Source of the DNA: Paenibacillus kribbensis
GTDB lineage: Bacteria > Bacillota > Bacilli > Paenibacillales > Paenibacillaceae
Direction: 5' to 3'
Length of the DNA: 64,000 bases
NCBI RefSeq assembly: GCF_002240415.1
Contig: NZ_CP020028.1
Span: forward strand, 5,331,501 to 5,395,500
The notes under the pieces are model-generated. The model was not told the DNA's origin. It searched no databases and worked only from the letters and a program-made list of their open reading frames with translations. Positions 1 to 8,992 of the stretch are shown one piece after another. The translations under genes and the position numbers were made by a program. Positions within the stretch are counted from its first letter, which is position 1, and the number at the start of each line of letters is the position of its first letter.

Positions 1-18
1 GAAAGGGAAATTGTTATC

Positions 19-3000
19 ATGAGCCAATATACCGAAACGATCACGGTACACATCCGATTGACCACTTATGGAGACGCGTTGATCTATGGGGACTCCTCCA
101 TGAACTATAGCATTTCCGGCCAAATGTTAAAGCAGCGCTTGTTTGCTTGGCATGAAGCTTCGTTTTATGGAACCGAGCTGGAGGTGCAACACGTTCAGGG
201 CACTGATATTATCGTCCTTCCCTCGGAGCAAGTGATTCCTTTTCTGGCAGAAGGCGAGCTGCTGGAGCATATCGAATGGATCTGGGACGAGGCCCATGCC
301 CCTTGGCTGCGCTCCATTCCTCTACTAGCCCATTGCATTGAGGCGAAAGCCTACGTGCCCAGCTTCACAGCATTTCAGGCAGGGAAGCTGCAATGGATTT
401 GGGATTCGGAATCGCTGGAATCACTGGGAGCACAGGGTGCACCAGAGGCTTCTGAGTCCGAATTAATGCCGGAGAGCGCCCATCTAACAGAGCTTGCCCG
501 GCTTCTGGATAGCTTGGAAAAGGACGATCGCGAAGGAGTCGCAGCGGCGTTCTCGGCCGCTGTATCCCAGCGCTGGTATGGCACCGAAGCGGAAGCCGCC
601 GATTTGCGAAGAGAGTATCCGATCCTCTTCGCCCCCAGGCGCTCGGTGCCCGAAGGTCTGGATGCACAGGCATGGCTTGTTGCCATCGGCTGGAAAGCGG
701 ATACGGCGCCATTTCGCCCACTGCTGCAGCTGCTGGAGCCAGTGCCGGAGGACGACAAGTCGTCCTGGCAGCTCAAGCTTGTGCTGCAGGACAAGCAGGA
801 CACGACACGGCTGGTGCCTGTACAGCTTGCTGATGACGGATACGCGTCCGGCCTATGGCCCGATGCGTGGACGGCGCAAGTGCGGGAGCGCTCAGCCGGA
901 TGGCTGGAGCGCTTGAGCGCCATTTTGCCAGCCGGGCTGCGCACCGGAAGCCGCGATGACGTGCTGGATCGCCCGCTCACCGATGAAGCGGCATGGCAAT
1001 TCCTGACGACCGACAGCCAGCATCTGCTGGAGGGCGGCTGGCAGGTGCTGCTGCCGGCTTGGTGGGAGGCAGCCACCCGCAAGAAGCCGAAGCTGCGGGC
1101 CAAGGTCCGCGCGGGCGAAGGCGCGGGACCGGGCGCGAAGGGCAGCTCGCTGTTCGGACTGGACTCGATTGTCCAGTTCGACTGGCGCGTGGCCATTGGC
1201 GATGCCGATCTAAGCGAGTCCGAGTTCGCCGAACTGGTGGCCCGCAACGAGCGCCTGGTGCGCTTCCGCGGGCAATGGATCGCGCTCGATCCCGCGCTGC
1301 TCGCGCAGATTCGCCGGGCCATGGCCGGGATCGACAGCACGCAGGGATTGTCCTTTCAGGACATCCTGCAGCTGCACCTGCTCGGCAATGCCGATGAGCC
1401 TGAAGACGACGCCTCGGGCGGGCAGCCGGAGGATGCGGCACGCTTCCGACTGGAGGTCGAGCTGAACGCGCATCTGCTGAAGCTGATCAGCCAGCTTGGA
1501 CGGCAGTCGGAGTGGCCTGCACTGGACGCGCCGGACGGGCTGCAAGCCGAGCTGCGGACCTATCAGCGGGATGGCTACGCGTGGCTTGCCTTTTTGCGCC
1601 GCTTTGGACTGGGCGCCTGCCTGGCAGATGACATGGGGCTTGGCAAGACGGTGCAGTTTATCGCCTATTTGCTGCATCTGCAGGAGATGGCCGCGGAGAC
1701 GGGCGTCCGCTCCAGCTCCCTGCTGATTTGCCCGACTTCGGTGCTGGGCAACTGGCAAAAGGAGCTTGGCCGTTTCGCCCCTTCATTAAAGGTCCTGCTG
1801 CACTATGGAAGCAAGCGGGAGCAGGGGGACTTGTTCCGCGAAGAGGCCCGGCAAGCCGATGTCATACTAACTTCCTTTGCGACAGCAACCCTTGATCAAG
1901 AGCTGCTCCAAGGCATGACCTGGGATTCGATTTGTCTGGATGAAGCACAGAACATTAAAAATGCGCAAACCAAGCAATCCACCGCCGTTCGCAGCTTCCC
2001 TGCACGTCATCGTATAGCACTGACCGGGACACCTATTGAGAATCGGCTGTCCGAGCTATGGTCTATTTATGATTTTATCAATCCCGGCTATTTGGGCAGC
2101 TCACGCGCTTTCAGCAATCGGTTCATGAATGCGATTGAGAAAGAACATAACGAGCAGCGCACGATGGATTTGCAAAAGCTGGTTCAGCCCTTCATGCTGC
2201 GGCGCAAGAAAAAAGACCCGGCTATACAGCTTGATTTGCCTGATAAAAATGAGATGAAAACCTATATTCACCTCACCTCCGAGCAGGGAGCGCTCTATGA
2301 CCAGATTGTCAAAGAGCTGATGGAACGGATGCAGAAGCTGGAGGGCATTGAGCGAAAAGGAGCCATTCTGTCCGCTCTTACCCAGCTAAAGCAGCTTTGT
2401 GATCACCCAGTCCTTTTGACCAGGGAAGCGGCTCTGAATGTCGATGCTTCCGGGTATAGTCCATCCGGGCTCGAAGCGCTTATCAGCCGTTCATCCAAGC
2501 TTGAGCGTATTCTGTCCATGGTTAAGGAACTGCGGGCGGAAGGCGAGCGCTGCCTTATTTTCACGCAATATATTGGTATGGGACGGATGCTTCAACAGGT
2601 ACTCGCTCAAGAACTGCAAGAGCCTGTGCTCTATCTGAACGGCAGCACGTCCAAAACTGCACGCGATCGGATGATTGATCAATTCCAGTCTCACACGCTG
2701 CCGCCTGAAGAACAGCCGTCTGTATTTATTTTGTCACTCAAGGCTGGCGGTGTGGGACTGAATCTGACAGCGGCCAACCATGTCTTCCACTTCGACCGCT
2801 GGTGGAATCCGGCTGTCGAAAATCAGGCCACAGACCGCGCCTATCGGATGGGACAAACGAAGGACGTACAGGTGCACAAATTCATCTCGCTGGGCACACT
2901 GGAGGAACGCATTGACGAAATGCTGGAGAGCAAGCAGCAGCTTAGCGACCAAATCATTTCCAGTACCGAGGGCTGGATTACCGAGCTGTCGACAGATGCA

Positions 3001-3039
3001 TTGAGAGAACTCTTCACGCTGCGGCGCGATTGGGCCTGA
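19..3039 (+). CDS. SNF2/Rad54-family DEAD/DEAH-like helicase
   Basis: A 1006-aa Swi2/Snf2-type ATPase that probably remodels protein-DNA or RNA polymerase-DNA complexes in the cytoplasm. The C-terminal half holds the complete engine: Walker A DDMGLGKT near residues 537-544, a DEAQ box at 641-644, the motif III-like ALTGTPIENRL, and motif VI NQATDRAYRMGQ at about 935-946. The N-terminal 500 residues form the bacterial SNF2-associated region typical of long Firmicute homologues. The start at 19 follows a GAAAGGGAAA-type ribosome binding site at the window edge. It stands alone, and the next gene begins after about 145 bp. The family is clear; the cellular role is not known from sequence. Confidence 0.95.
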   Translation: MSQYTETITVHIRLTTYGDALIYGDSSMNYSISGQMLKQRLFAWHEASFYGTELEVQHVQGTDIIVLPSEQVIPFLAEGELLEHIEWIWDEAHAPWLRSIPLLAHCIEAKAYVPSFTAFQAGKLQWIWDSESLESLGAQGAPEASESELMPESAHLTELARLLDSLEKDDREGVAAAFSAAVSQRWYGTEAEAADLRREYPILFAPRRSVPEGLDAQAWLVAIGWKADTAPFRPLLQLLEPVPEDDKSSWQLKLVLQDKQDTTRLVPVQLADDGYASGLWPDAWTAQVRERSAGWLERLSAILPAGLRTGSRDDVLDRPLTDEAAWQFLTTDSQHLLEGGWQVLLPAWWEAATRKKPKLRAKVRAGEGAGPGAKGSSLFGLDSIVQFDWRVAIGDADLSESEFAELVARNERLVRFRGQWIALDPALLAQIRRAMAGIDSTQGLSFQDILQLHLLGNADEPEDDASGGQPEDAARFRLEVELNAHLLKLISQLGRQSEWPALDAPDGLQAELRTYQRDGYAWLAFLRRFGLGACLADDMGLGKTVQFIAYLLHLQEMAAETGVRSSSLLICPTSVLGNWQKELGRFAPSLKVLLHYGSKREQGDLFREEARQADVILTSFATATLDQELLQGMTWDSICLDEAQNIKNAQTKQSTAVRSFPARHRIALTGTPIENRLSELWSIYDFINPGYLGSSRAFSNRFMNAIEKEHNEQRTMDLQKLVQPFMLRRKKKDPAIQLDLPDKNEMKTYIHLTSEQGALYDQIVKELMERMQKLEGIERKGAILSALTQLKQLCDHPVLLTREAALNVDASGYSPSGLEALISRSSKLERILSMVKELRAEGERCLIFTQYIGMGRMLQQVLAQELQEPVLYLNGSTSKTARDRMIDQFQSHTLPPEEQPSVFILSLKAGGVGLNLTAANHVFHFDRWWNPAVENQATDRAYRMGQTKDVQVHKFISLGTLEERIDEMLESKQQLSDQIISSTEGWITELSTDALRELFTLRRDWA

Positions 3040-3184
3040 TGAGGTCATAAATCGAACTATAATGTACATGTAGTGCTATTTTGAGTTCGATATAAACCTA
3101 TTTTTTAAAAGTAGTTTATGGCACAGTCTAAAACTCCTTTGTGTGCATCTAATATCTCATCACAACAAAAGGAGTTGATTTGAA

Positions 3185-3529
3185 GTGGCCATTCGTCCTC
3201 CACAAACGCTGAAATCTACGGGCAGAAAGGTTCCTGCTTCGAGATATCGCAATGTGAGTCCTACACAAACCTTCCGTCGATTTACGGTCATCTGGGCTAA
3301 CACTGACGGTGTACCTTTTAACACAACCGGATTTTTCGCTACACTCCGGCGTCTAAATGGAAGCTTTGTGCAAGCTGCAGGCTTCGACAGTTTTGGTACT
3401 GCCCGATTCAGCAGAGTCCGCACACCTACGAACCAGACTTTTATTCTGCGCACCTTTAGAGACGATGGAACGTTATTCCGGGTTAGAACGGTACCTCCTG
3501 GCGTATCCTCGTTTGTTGTTATCGGTTAA
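3185..3529 (+). CDS. Small beta-rich hypothetical protein
   Basis: A 114-aa protein starting at GTG 3185, after an AAAGGAGTTGATTT ribosome binding site. It is basic, Cys-free and rich in alternating hydrophobic, Thr, Arg and Phe residues, which suggests a compact beta-sheet fold. There is no signal peptide or membrane segment. It has its own leader between the helicase and a bidirectional terminator, so it is probably a single-gene unit. I do not recognise the family. Confidence 0.7.
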   Translation: MAIRPPQTLKSTGRKVPASRYRNVSPTQTFRRFTVIWANTDGVPFNTTGFFATLRRLNGSFVQAAGFDSFGTARFSRVRTPTNQTFILRTFRDDGTLFRVRTVPPGVSSFVVIG

Positions 3530-3566
3530 AAACATGCCGATTGCAGCCTAAATGCGCTTAACGAAA

Positions 3567-3610
3567 AAGCAGCTAGGAACAGAGCATATCTGTCCTAGCT
3601 GCTTCTTCGT
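3567..3610. terminator. Bidirectional terminator
   Basis: AAGCAGCTAGGA pairs with TCCTAGCTGCTT, extended by ACAG/CTGT with one bulge, around a 7-nt loop. An A-run lies on the left (a T-run for the minus strand) and a T-rich stretch on the right. It separates the convergent 114-aa gene and the pectate lyase gene. Confidence 0.85.
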
Positions 3611-3640
3611 GAATCAGGATTTTGCAAAATCCTTAAATGC

Positions 3641-5734
3641 TTATTCTGAATCTTCCACCGCTTGTACATTTTTCGAAACGGCTGCATTGTATGCTGTTTT
3701 GAGCCAGTTTTCTTTGGACCAATTCAGCTTGCCTGCACCTGCTCCATCTTTGCCCTGCAATTGAGCAACCAGGTTTTCAGGATTTTCGGCTGTATAGCTA
3801 TATGGCAATTTTGTGAACCCATTCCAGGAGAAATCAATGGCCTTTGCAGGATACGGAGCTAACGGGCTGTTTGCTTCTTCGCTGCCTCCTCTGAATACGG
3901 TGCCTTTATCCGAGAAGATGACGTCCTCTGCTTTGATTTTACCTGTATAGTCGGCTTTTTTAGCATCTTTCTGATTATTGCGAACTGGAGAAAATACATC
4001 AATTAAATACGATTTTTCAAGCAGTACCGCGCCATTTTCAGTTGAAATCGCACCGTTGCCTACGACGTCAAAATGGTATCCTTTGGCAGAAATTGCTTTG
4101 GCCATGTCGGACGTAATTCTTTTTTTGGCTCTGGCCAATCCGGCATCATCTATAACGATGTTATAGGCATGAGCATTACCGCCACGCAAACGTGGCATGC
4201 GGTCCTGAATATCCAGATAGTAATTATGATGCAGCGTCACTTCCAGATCCGGATTGTCGGCTGCCATTTCCGTAGCACCCACCAGATGCGCCTTCTTTTG
4301 TCCTGCTGCAATATCAATGATATCTTCTTTACTCAATCCTACGGCACTGCTTCTCAGATAAGCGTACATCGGGTAGGAGGATTTGTCTGCTTCCATGGCG
4401 TTGACTTGTTGGGTTACCCAGCTGTTGGGGCTGCGGTCATCTCCTTTGAACAGAGACCAGGAAATAGTAACTCCGTTACTGCCTTTTTTCACATCTACCA
4501 AACCGTCATAGGCTTTGTTGAATGTGCAATGGTCAATCCATACTTTGGAGCTTGCACCTTCGACAGTAATATAATCCCAATCATTTTTGTCATAATTGCC
4601 TTTGGTTGCTTCATCCCACTCCCAAAGCTCGTCAAATTCGAGGTTACGGAAAATCAAATTAGAGCAGTTTTTAATGACGAAGCCGGCATGTTTGATTTTA
4701 GCGCCCTTGGCCGAGAAAATAGTGACTCCATTCAAGTTTTGAATATAGATTTTGCTCACGCCTGTTTTCTTCAGCACAGGATGTGTCTGTACAGCATTGT
4801 GAGGACTAAAAGGGTTTGCCTTGGCAGCACTTGGCATCTCATTCCAACCGAGATCGAGATCGTTCATAATCTCAATAACCTTGACTTTGCTGCCTTTTTT
4901 CAGTGCTTCGTGGAGATCCACAGCGTTGTAAACCTTTTTGTAATTGGCATCGGTTTCCGCAATGTTACCGCCGCCTGTATTACCATACGAGAAGCCGGTC
5001 AAATTATAGCTGTTTTTGAAGGTTGCGTTGTCATTCGTACCAGGAGTTGGCTGATCTTTGCCTGGCTCCGGTTTCGCAGACGGTGTAGTTGTACCCCCTC
5101 CAGAGGCAGTACCCGATACAATCACATTATCGAATTGGGCGGATGCCTTGGAGGTTACCAAGCCAACAGCTCCCGCAGTCAGGCTGGAGTCTTTTGCAGT
5201 CAACTCCAGTTTATCATTGACGTACATCTTAATTTCCGAACCAGACAGCTCCAGCTTTACTTTGTACCACGTATTTGTTTCCAGCTTGTACTTTTTGTTG
5301 GTAGCCAGTGTCTTCATAGAACCGTTTACCTTTTTACGGATTTCCAGAGCCCCGCCCTTCTTGTTGTACAGCGAAGCCGCATAGAAGTTTTTGGCATCTG
5401 TGTATCTGCCTGCAACATACACCCGGTTGGAGCCGTTAAAATCGTCTACATACACATCTGCTTGCACACTATAGTTCGTCCAGGAAGCATCGCCTTTAAC
5501 AGAACGGCCTTCACTTCGACCAGATTGCTGGTATGTGAAGCCATCCCCTCCCTTGACAACAGACCAGTTCCCCGAATCTACTTTCCAGCCTTGAGCTTCA
5601 CCTTGTTCAAAGTTATCACTCACCTGTAAACTTCCATCTGCATACGCATGACCTAATAACGGTAACGATAAAGACAGCGCCAACGAGCTGCTCAGCATTA
5701 CATTTGCACATTTTTTCATCAAATCTGACTTCAT
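3641..5734 (-). CDS. Secreted pectate lyase (PL1) with N-terminal laminin-G-like domain
   Basis: A 697-aa extracellular enzyme that cleaves polygalacturonate by beta-elimination. Residues 1-32 are a Sec signal peptide ending in GHAYA. Residues about 35-210 form a concanavalin/LamG-like beta-sandwich, followed by a Gly/Thr/Pro linker and a PL1 parallel beta-helix. Diagnostic PL1 motifs are WIDHC near 399-403, the DGLVDVKKGSNGVTISW stretch after it (Ca2+ binding) and DRMPRLRGG near 511-519, which carries the catalytic Arg region. The start is set by AAGGAGGATGTTAC ahead of ATG 5734. It is monocistronic. Product uptake probably depends on other loci such as the KDPG aldolase and transporter cluster at 14-17 kb. 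Confidence 0.95.
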   Translation of the reverse strand: MKSDLMKKCANVMLSSSLALSLSLPLLGHAYADGSLQVSDNFEQGEAQGWKVDSGNWSVVKGGDGFTYQQSGRSEGRSVKGDASWTNYSVQADVYVDDFNGSNRVYVAGRYTDAKNFYAASLYNKKGGALEIRKKVNGSMKTLATNKKYKLETNTWYKVKLELSGSEIKMYVNDKLELTAKDSSLTAGAVGLVTSKASAQFDNVIVSGTASGGGTTTPSAKPEPGKDQPTPGTNDNATFKNSYNLTGFSYGNTGGGNIAETDANYKKVYNAVDLHEALKKGSKVKVIEIMNDLDLGWNEMPSAAKANPFSPHNAVQTHPVLKKTGVSKIYIQNLNGVTIFSAKGAKIKHAGFVIKNCSNLIFRNLEFDELWEWDEATKGNYDKNDWDYITVEGASSKVWIDHCTFNKAYDGLVDVKKGSNGVTISWSLFKGDDRSPNSWVTQQVNAMEADKSSYPMYAYLRSSAVGLSKEDIIDIAAGQKKAHLVGATEMAADNPDLEVTLHHNYYLDIQDRMPRLRGGNAHAYNIVIDDAGLARAKKRITSDMAKAISAKGYHFDVVGNGAISTENGAVLLEKSYLIDVFSPVRNNQKDAKKADYTGKIKAEDVIFSDKGTVFRGGSEEANSPLAPYPAKAIDFSWNGFTKLPYSYTAENPENLVAQLQGKDGAGAGKLNWSKENWLKTAYNAAVSKNVQAVEDSE

Positions 5735-5975
5735 GTAACATCCTCCTTATAAAATAATTATGGGTACCAAACTTATTGAAAAACTTTCCGTAGCTACATC
5801 AATGCATTGTTAGATCACTACCTCCAATAATTATAGACTTATAAAAAAATATTAAAATATGCCTAATTACTTATCTTTTGTCTTAAATTCTCTATTAATT
5901 TTGCATCCTTCTTCGTGAACACACCAAGTGCATTTTCATAAAATCACAAAAATCGCTGTTTTTTTTATTTTTGCA

Positions 5976-6092
5976 ATGAGACATAAGGCCGTCATATTGA
6001 GAGTGGCCTTTATCATCGTAGTAGCTCTGATCTTTGCTGGTGTCCGCTATTTTTTCTATGGCCCTTTATTCCTGAGACACCCATTAAAATAG
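5976..6092 (+). CDS. Possible 38-aa single-span membrane peptide
   Basis: An ATG-initiated frame encoding 38 residues, with a hydrophobic span at about residues 6-24 flanked by Arg/Lys and a C-terminus GPLFLRHPLK. No convincing ribosome binding site precedes it (T-rich), so it may be the relic of a membrane gene. It ends directly at the hairpin at 6090-6119. Confidence 0.25.
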   Translation: MRHKAVILRVAFIIVVALIFAGVRYFFYGPLFLRHPLK

Positions 6093-6119
6093 GCCAACCA
6101 AACTTTTCTGGTTGACCTA
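6090..6119. terminator. Hairpin, terminator-like
   Basis: TAGGCCAACCA pairs with TGGTTGACCTA (one G-T pair) around a short T-rich loop. It lacks a strong T-tract, so it may be a weak terminator or mRNA 3' structure. Confidence 0.45.
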
Positions 6120-6242
6120 ATAATACGAGAACCACCACATGCCGGGCCTTTTTTTATGGTGTGATTGTTCGAAAAACAAGTGAATTGGGATCTCCGAACA
6201 GCTCACAATCATCAAGGTGTTTGCTTCAAATCCGAATTAATC

Positions 6243-6563
6243 CTATAATAATTTTTTTAGCTGAGATATACGACCCTGTGACACGCCAAGCCATTTGACG
6301 TATTCACCCTGCTTGGCTTTTGGATGTTCACGCATGAGTTTCCGTAGACTTTCAACCATTTGTTGTGACGAAGGCCGAATTCCTTTATTTTCTTTATGCG
6401 TAGGTTCCTTAGCAGCAGGAACAGGAACGGGACTAACACCTACATTCCCCTTCAGATCGAGTATACATTGCTTGCATAAAAGTGAACTTTTGAAATAGGT
6501 TAAATTATCAGCTAAATTGCACAATTTACAGGAAACCCCGCTGTACTTTCCCATACCCACCTT
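6243..6563 (-). pseudogene. Truncated AbrB-type zinc-ribbon regulator
   Basis: The frame encodes GMGKYSGVSCKLC, a second CKQC, and a C-terminal helix-turn-helix ending GRISQLKKLL. It is closely similar to residues 45-148 of the intact regulator at 50071-50517. The N-terminal AbrB DNA-binding beta-domain is missing: the open frame continues upstream to 6647 with unrelated sequence. It is therefore a 5'-deleted paralogue, unlikely to bind DNA in the AbrB manner, though a small zinc-ribbon/HTH product is conceivable. Confidence 0.75.
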
Positions 6564-6869
6564 TCTGGAACTACAGGTGTACAAGCATTTAAAGTTAGAC
6601 GAAGTTTGGTGAGGTTCACTGAAGCAATTAGCCTTCCTGGATATCAATTCAAATGAGTAGGAAATGTTTGAAATATTGGGTGTTAACTGTTGAAAAATTG
6701 GAAGGTAAGATGTTCTCTTGAGAACATCTTACCTATTCGTCTAGAATACATATATTTTGTTTAATATGGTTGAGGTTATAATAAATGGTATAACTAATCA
6801 AGAACAAACATTCTGTTAGGTTGTATTTTTTCCACTCACATCTCTTTATATTATAAGGGGGGATGCTAC

Positions 6870-7312
6870 TTGCTCCGTAATGATTCTCTGGAAGATTCAG
6901 AAGATAGCCAGGTAGATATGGAAAAAGATTTGTCGGATATATTTCAAGTTTACTACATCATAATTCAATCAATTTCGATAAGAAGAGTCGGAAACATAGT
7001 GAACGGTTTTCGCTAATCCTGGATGAATTAGATTACATGACTCATCCCACTGAAAACAGCATTGAATATTCAGATCATTCCTTTGAAAAACTGGAAAATC
7101 AGATTAGCGATCCGTCTTTGTATGCCGCGTTTATCAACCTGACGAAGCGAGAACGCGAAGTGCTGAATCTCTCCATTGTGCGGAATATGAAGGATAGAGT
7201 AATTGCCAATCAATTAGGCGTATCTCAGCAGAGCATCTCCAAAACGAAGAAGGGTGCCTTAAAAAAATTTCGTGAAGCCATAAGTAGAAGGGAAGGGGAA
7301 TCAGATGGATGA
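6870..7312 (+). pseudogene. SigO-like sigma region-4 protein, apparently frameshifted
   Basis: The 3' part from 7037 encodes a sigma-70 region-4 helix-turn-helix (LTKREREVLNLS ... GVSQQSISKTKKGALKKF). The same frame is open upstream to 6908 and reads FDKKSRKHSERFSLILDELDY, which looks coding but has no start codon. The likely start, TTG 6870 after an AAGGGGGG ribosome binding site, lies in another frame, so one indel near 6940-6960 is needed to join the halves. If the ATG at 7037 is used instead, a 91-aa region-4 protein results. It overlaps the YvrJ-like gene by 8 bp. SigO/RsoA in Bacillus subtilis is a two-subunit sigma factor with yvrJ nearby; assigning this gene to that system is inference. 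Confidence 0.6.
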
Positions 7313-7472
7313 TGTACCATCTTGGGTGCAAATTATTGCAAATGTTGGATTTCCAATAGGAGTAACCTTTTATTTGCTTATTCGATTTGAGAAAAAAATA
7401 GACGTACTGAGTGAGACGATGGGGAATTTGATTGAGGCCATTAAAAACAGCTCAACAGGAGGGCGAAAATGA
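7305..7472 (+). CDS. yvrJ: YvrJ-family small membrane protein
   Basis: A 55-aa protein with one hydrophobic segment (IIANVGFPIGVTFYLLIRFE) followed by a charged helix, the signature arrangement of YvrJ/holin-like small proteins. It overlaps the end of the sigma-like gene by 8 bp and the start of the next gene by 4 bp (ATGA), so the three are translationally coupled. In B. subtilis yvrJ lies in the sigO-rsoA cluster, which fits this context. Its function is unknown; membrane location is predicted. Confidence 0.75.
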   Translation: MDDVPSWVQIIANVGFPIGVTFYLLIRFEKKIDVLSETMGNLIEAIKNSSTGGRK

Positions 7473-7679
7473 GCCAAGTTCATTTATATGAGTTGATCGC
7501 ACAAGCTAAAGAAAATGACAAGCAGGCCATGATGGAAATTATTTATGGATTTGAACTCAAAATAAAAAAATGATTACACCAAACCAGCTTTCAGAACCGG
7601 GATGACCTGAACCGTCAAGTTTATTGAGGTGGTTCATACTTTCGATTTAGAAAGTGAGAAAGGAGAGGTAAGCCCCTGA
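7469..7679 (+). pseudogene. RsoA-like/HTH_16 sigma region-2 protein, broken
   Basis: ATG 7469 overlaps the YvrJ-like stop. The first 34 codons (ELIAQAKENDKQAMMEIIYG) match the start of the small helix-turn-helix/sigma region 1.2-2 proteins of the RsoA type. A TGA at 7571 interrupts the frame, yet downstream the same frame reads LHQTSFQNRDDLNRQVY, and a shifted frame finishes as EVVHTFDLESEKGEV. The ancestral product was therefore about 70 aa, close to RsoA. One nonsense change and one frameshift are needed to explain it. A truncated 34-aa peptide could still be made. Confidence 0.6.
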
Positions 7680-7962
7680 TGGCATATGTCCTTGTTGCTA
7701 GTGCCTTGCTAGCCATTTCCGTTCTCTCAGGAATGTTGGTGAATTTTAAGAAGTCAGTGTGGTTGCTGCTGGAGTTATTGGCAGACTTGAAAGTTTTGGA
7801 GCTATTTCAGGAATAGCCATTTCACTATCTGCCGGTATTTTCTTATACATGGCGTTGACCGCTCTATCCAAGGTGGTTGAATGCTCCAAGTTAAAGTATG
7901 CAAATGTCTATCCTTTTGTTGGCTGTACTATCTATTTTGGTCTTCATATCTTCTTCCAATAA
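7679..7962 (+). pseudogene. Small membrane protein, probably frameshifted
   Basis: ATG 7679 overlaps the preceding stop (ATGA) and has an AAAGGAGAGG ribosome binding site. The first frame gives a 45-aa protein starting MAYVLVASALLAISVLSGML. A second frame from GTG 7759 to 7962 encodes 67 aa with two further hydrophobic spans (AISGIAISLSAGIFLYMALT and VGCTIYFGLHIFF). Joining them by one indel near 7755 gives about a 94-aa three-span membrane protein, so either the gene is broken or two overlapping small proteins exist. Confidence 0.45.
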
Positions 7963-8475
7963 GTTGACGCCTGAATCAAAGGGGAGTTTCCGGATTGGGA
8001 GGATTAGAGCAAGCGGCAGAAAAGGATTTGAAGTGTTGTAGCTGCGTAGAAGGGAAAAAGCCAGGGATGAGGACCAAGAAGGCATCAGGACTCATGCTAC
8101 TGGCGCCGATAACTAGAGCGCCTTGGCCGGGCGAGAGCGTCCCGGCCAAGGCGCTCTACGTTCCTGTCGTTCGTTTCACGTAGCCCACGGAGTGTAAGAG
8201 CTGTGGGCCAAATCAAAGAAGGCATACACACATCATGAACCGTTACGCTCCATCTCGTGCTTATCGATTAAAACTGTTTGAAAGTAGGCCAGGGAAGACG
8301 GGCATTCTGTTTAGAATAGAAGTACGCTTCGGCTACAGGAATTCTTTAAATAAAAAAAGTACGAATGCGTTGTAAAAATACTTCTTTTTTTTCCCTATAT
8401 TACGAGAAGCAAATAAAGCGCGCAGCTCTCAAGTCTAATTAGACAAAAAAATTTAATTAAAAGGAGATAATTATT
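7963..8475. other. Intergenic stretch with strong hairpins
   Basis: Upstream of the 147-aa gene. It contains the 18-bp perfect hairpin at 8114-8158, a smaller GCCCAC/GTGGGC hairpin (8183-8208), and a 46-codon basic open frame (8235-8375; begins MNRYAPSRAYRLKLF) without a well-placed ribosome binding site. I see no convincing conserved gene. Confidence 0.35.
8114..8158. repeat. Perfect 18-bp inverted repeat, GC-rich
   Basis: TAGAGCGCCTTGGCCGGG is followed by a 9-nt loop and its exact reverse complement. It is far more GC-rich than its surroundings and has no T-tract, so it is not a standard terminator. It could be a mobile-repeat relic, a protein-binding palindrome or an RNA-processing structure. 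Confidence 0.8.
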
Positions 8476-8919
8476 ATGGCATTTACAAGAGAATACGCTG
8501 CTACCCTCACTTTGAATTTGGATCAGGTTAGAAAAACGCAAAGAGCACAACGAAATATTTATGATAAGGGTCTTGTAGAGCAAAATACTAATGCTTTGGC
8601 CGATGCGTTAAGTGCTTCGCTCTCTATATTGGGGGCTGTGTTTTTTAAATACACTGCACCTAGTTTGGCAGCAGGCATTGCCTCTATTCTGGCGAGTTTG
8701 GTTCCTAACGAAAAGGAAGTTCTCAAAGATTTGGTTTATACGGGTTACTGGCAAATGGGATATCTTGAAGACTTTTTGGTGGATAATCAAGGAAGATATG
8801 ATATGATTGAAGTTAAATTCCCATTTATTGAATACCAAACACAGGGAATCAGATTCATTACTGGTAAAGGTGTAGTGACTCGAGTTCATTCTACCAGCGG
8901 TGGATGGATGGTTCTTTAA
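8476..8919 (+). CDS. 147-aa hypothetical protein with central hydrophobic region
   Basis: Start ATG 8476 follows AAAAGGAGATAATTATT. The N-terminus is polar and helical, residues about 45-75 are small, hydrophobic and Ala/Ser-rich (SASLSILGAVFFKYTAPSLA), and the C-terminal third is beta-like and aromatic (VKFPFIEYQTQGIRFITGKG). There is no signal peptide. It lies just after the decayed SigO/RsoA-like cassette, and its own terminator was split by an IS element. It is not recognised; a membrane-inserting or bacteriocin-like role is only speculation. Confidence 0.7.
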   Translation: MAFTREYAATLTLNLDQVRKTQRAQRNIYDKGLVEQNTNALADALSASLSILGAVFFKYTAPSLAAGIASILASLVPNEKEVLKDLVYTGYWQMGYLEDFLVDNQGRYDMIEVKFPFIEYQTQGIRFITGKGVVTRVHSTSGGWMVL

Positions 8920-8992
8920 TAGTCATCATAGAACCGCTTGTCTTAAACTGAACTGTGACCCCAATTGAGGACACTTTGAACAAAGCCTCCGC

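Larger units (their letters stand above)
5735..6242. other. AT-rich leader region of the pectate lyase gene
   Basis: About 500 bp of AT-rich sequence upstream of the pectate lyase. It holds a tiny hydrophobic open frame (5976-6092), a terminator-like hairpin (6090-6119), and near 6141-6230 a frame reading YGVIVRKTSELGSPNSS that resembles one at 12.1 kb. No operator could be assigned. Confidence 0.4.

Noticed and set aside
375..1441. Minus-strand frames of 321 and 154 codons in the helicase gene
   Set aside because: Ser/Arg/Pro-rich antisense shadows in a GC-rich part of the SNF2 gene, without start signals.
4073..5629. Long (518-codon) plus-strand open frame across the pectate lyase gene
   Set aside because: Antisense shadow of a clearly conserved gene; no ribosome binding site, and composition reflects the complement of coding DNA.
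7995..8183. 62-codon plus frame
   Set aside because: Runs through the perfect hairpin at 8114-8158, lacks a ribosome binding site, and encodes an unlikely composition.
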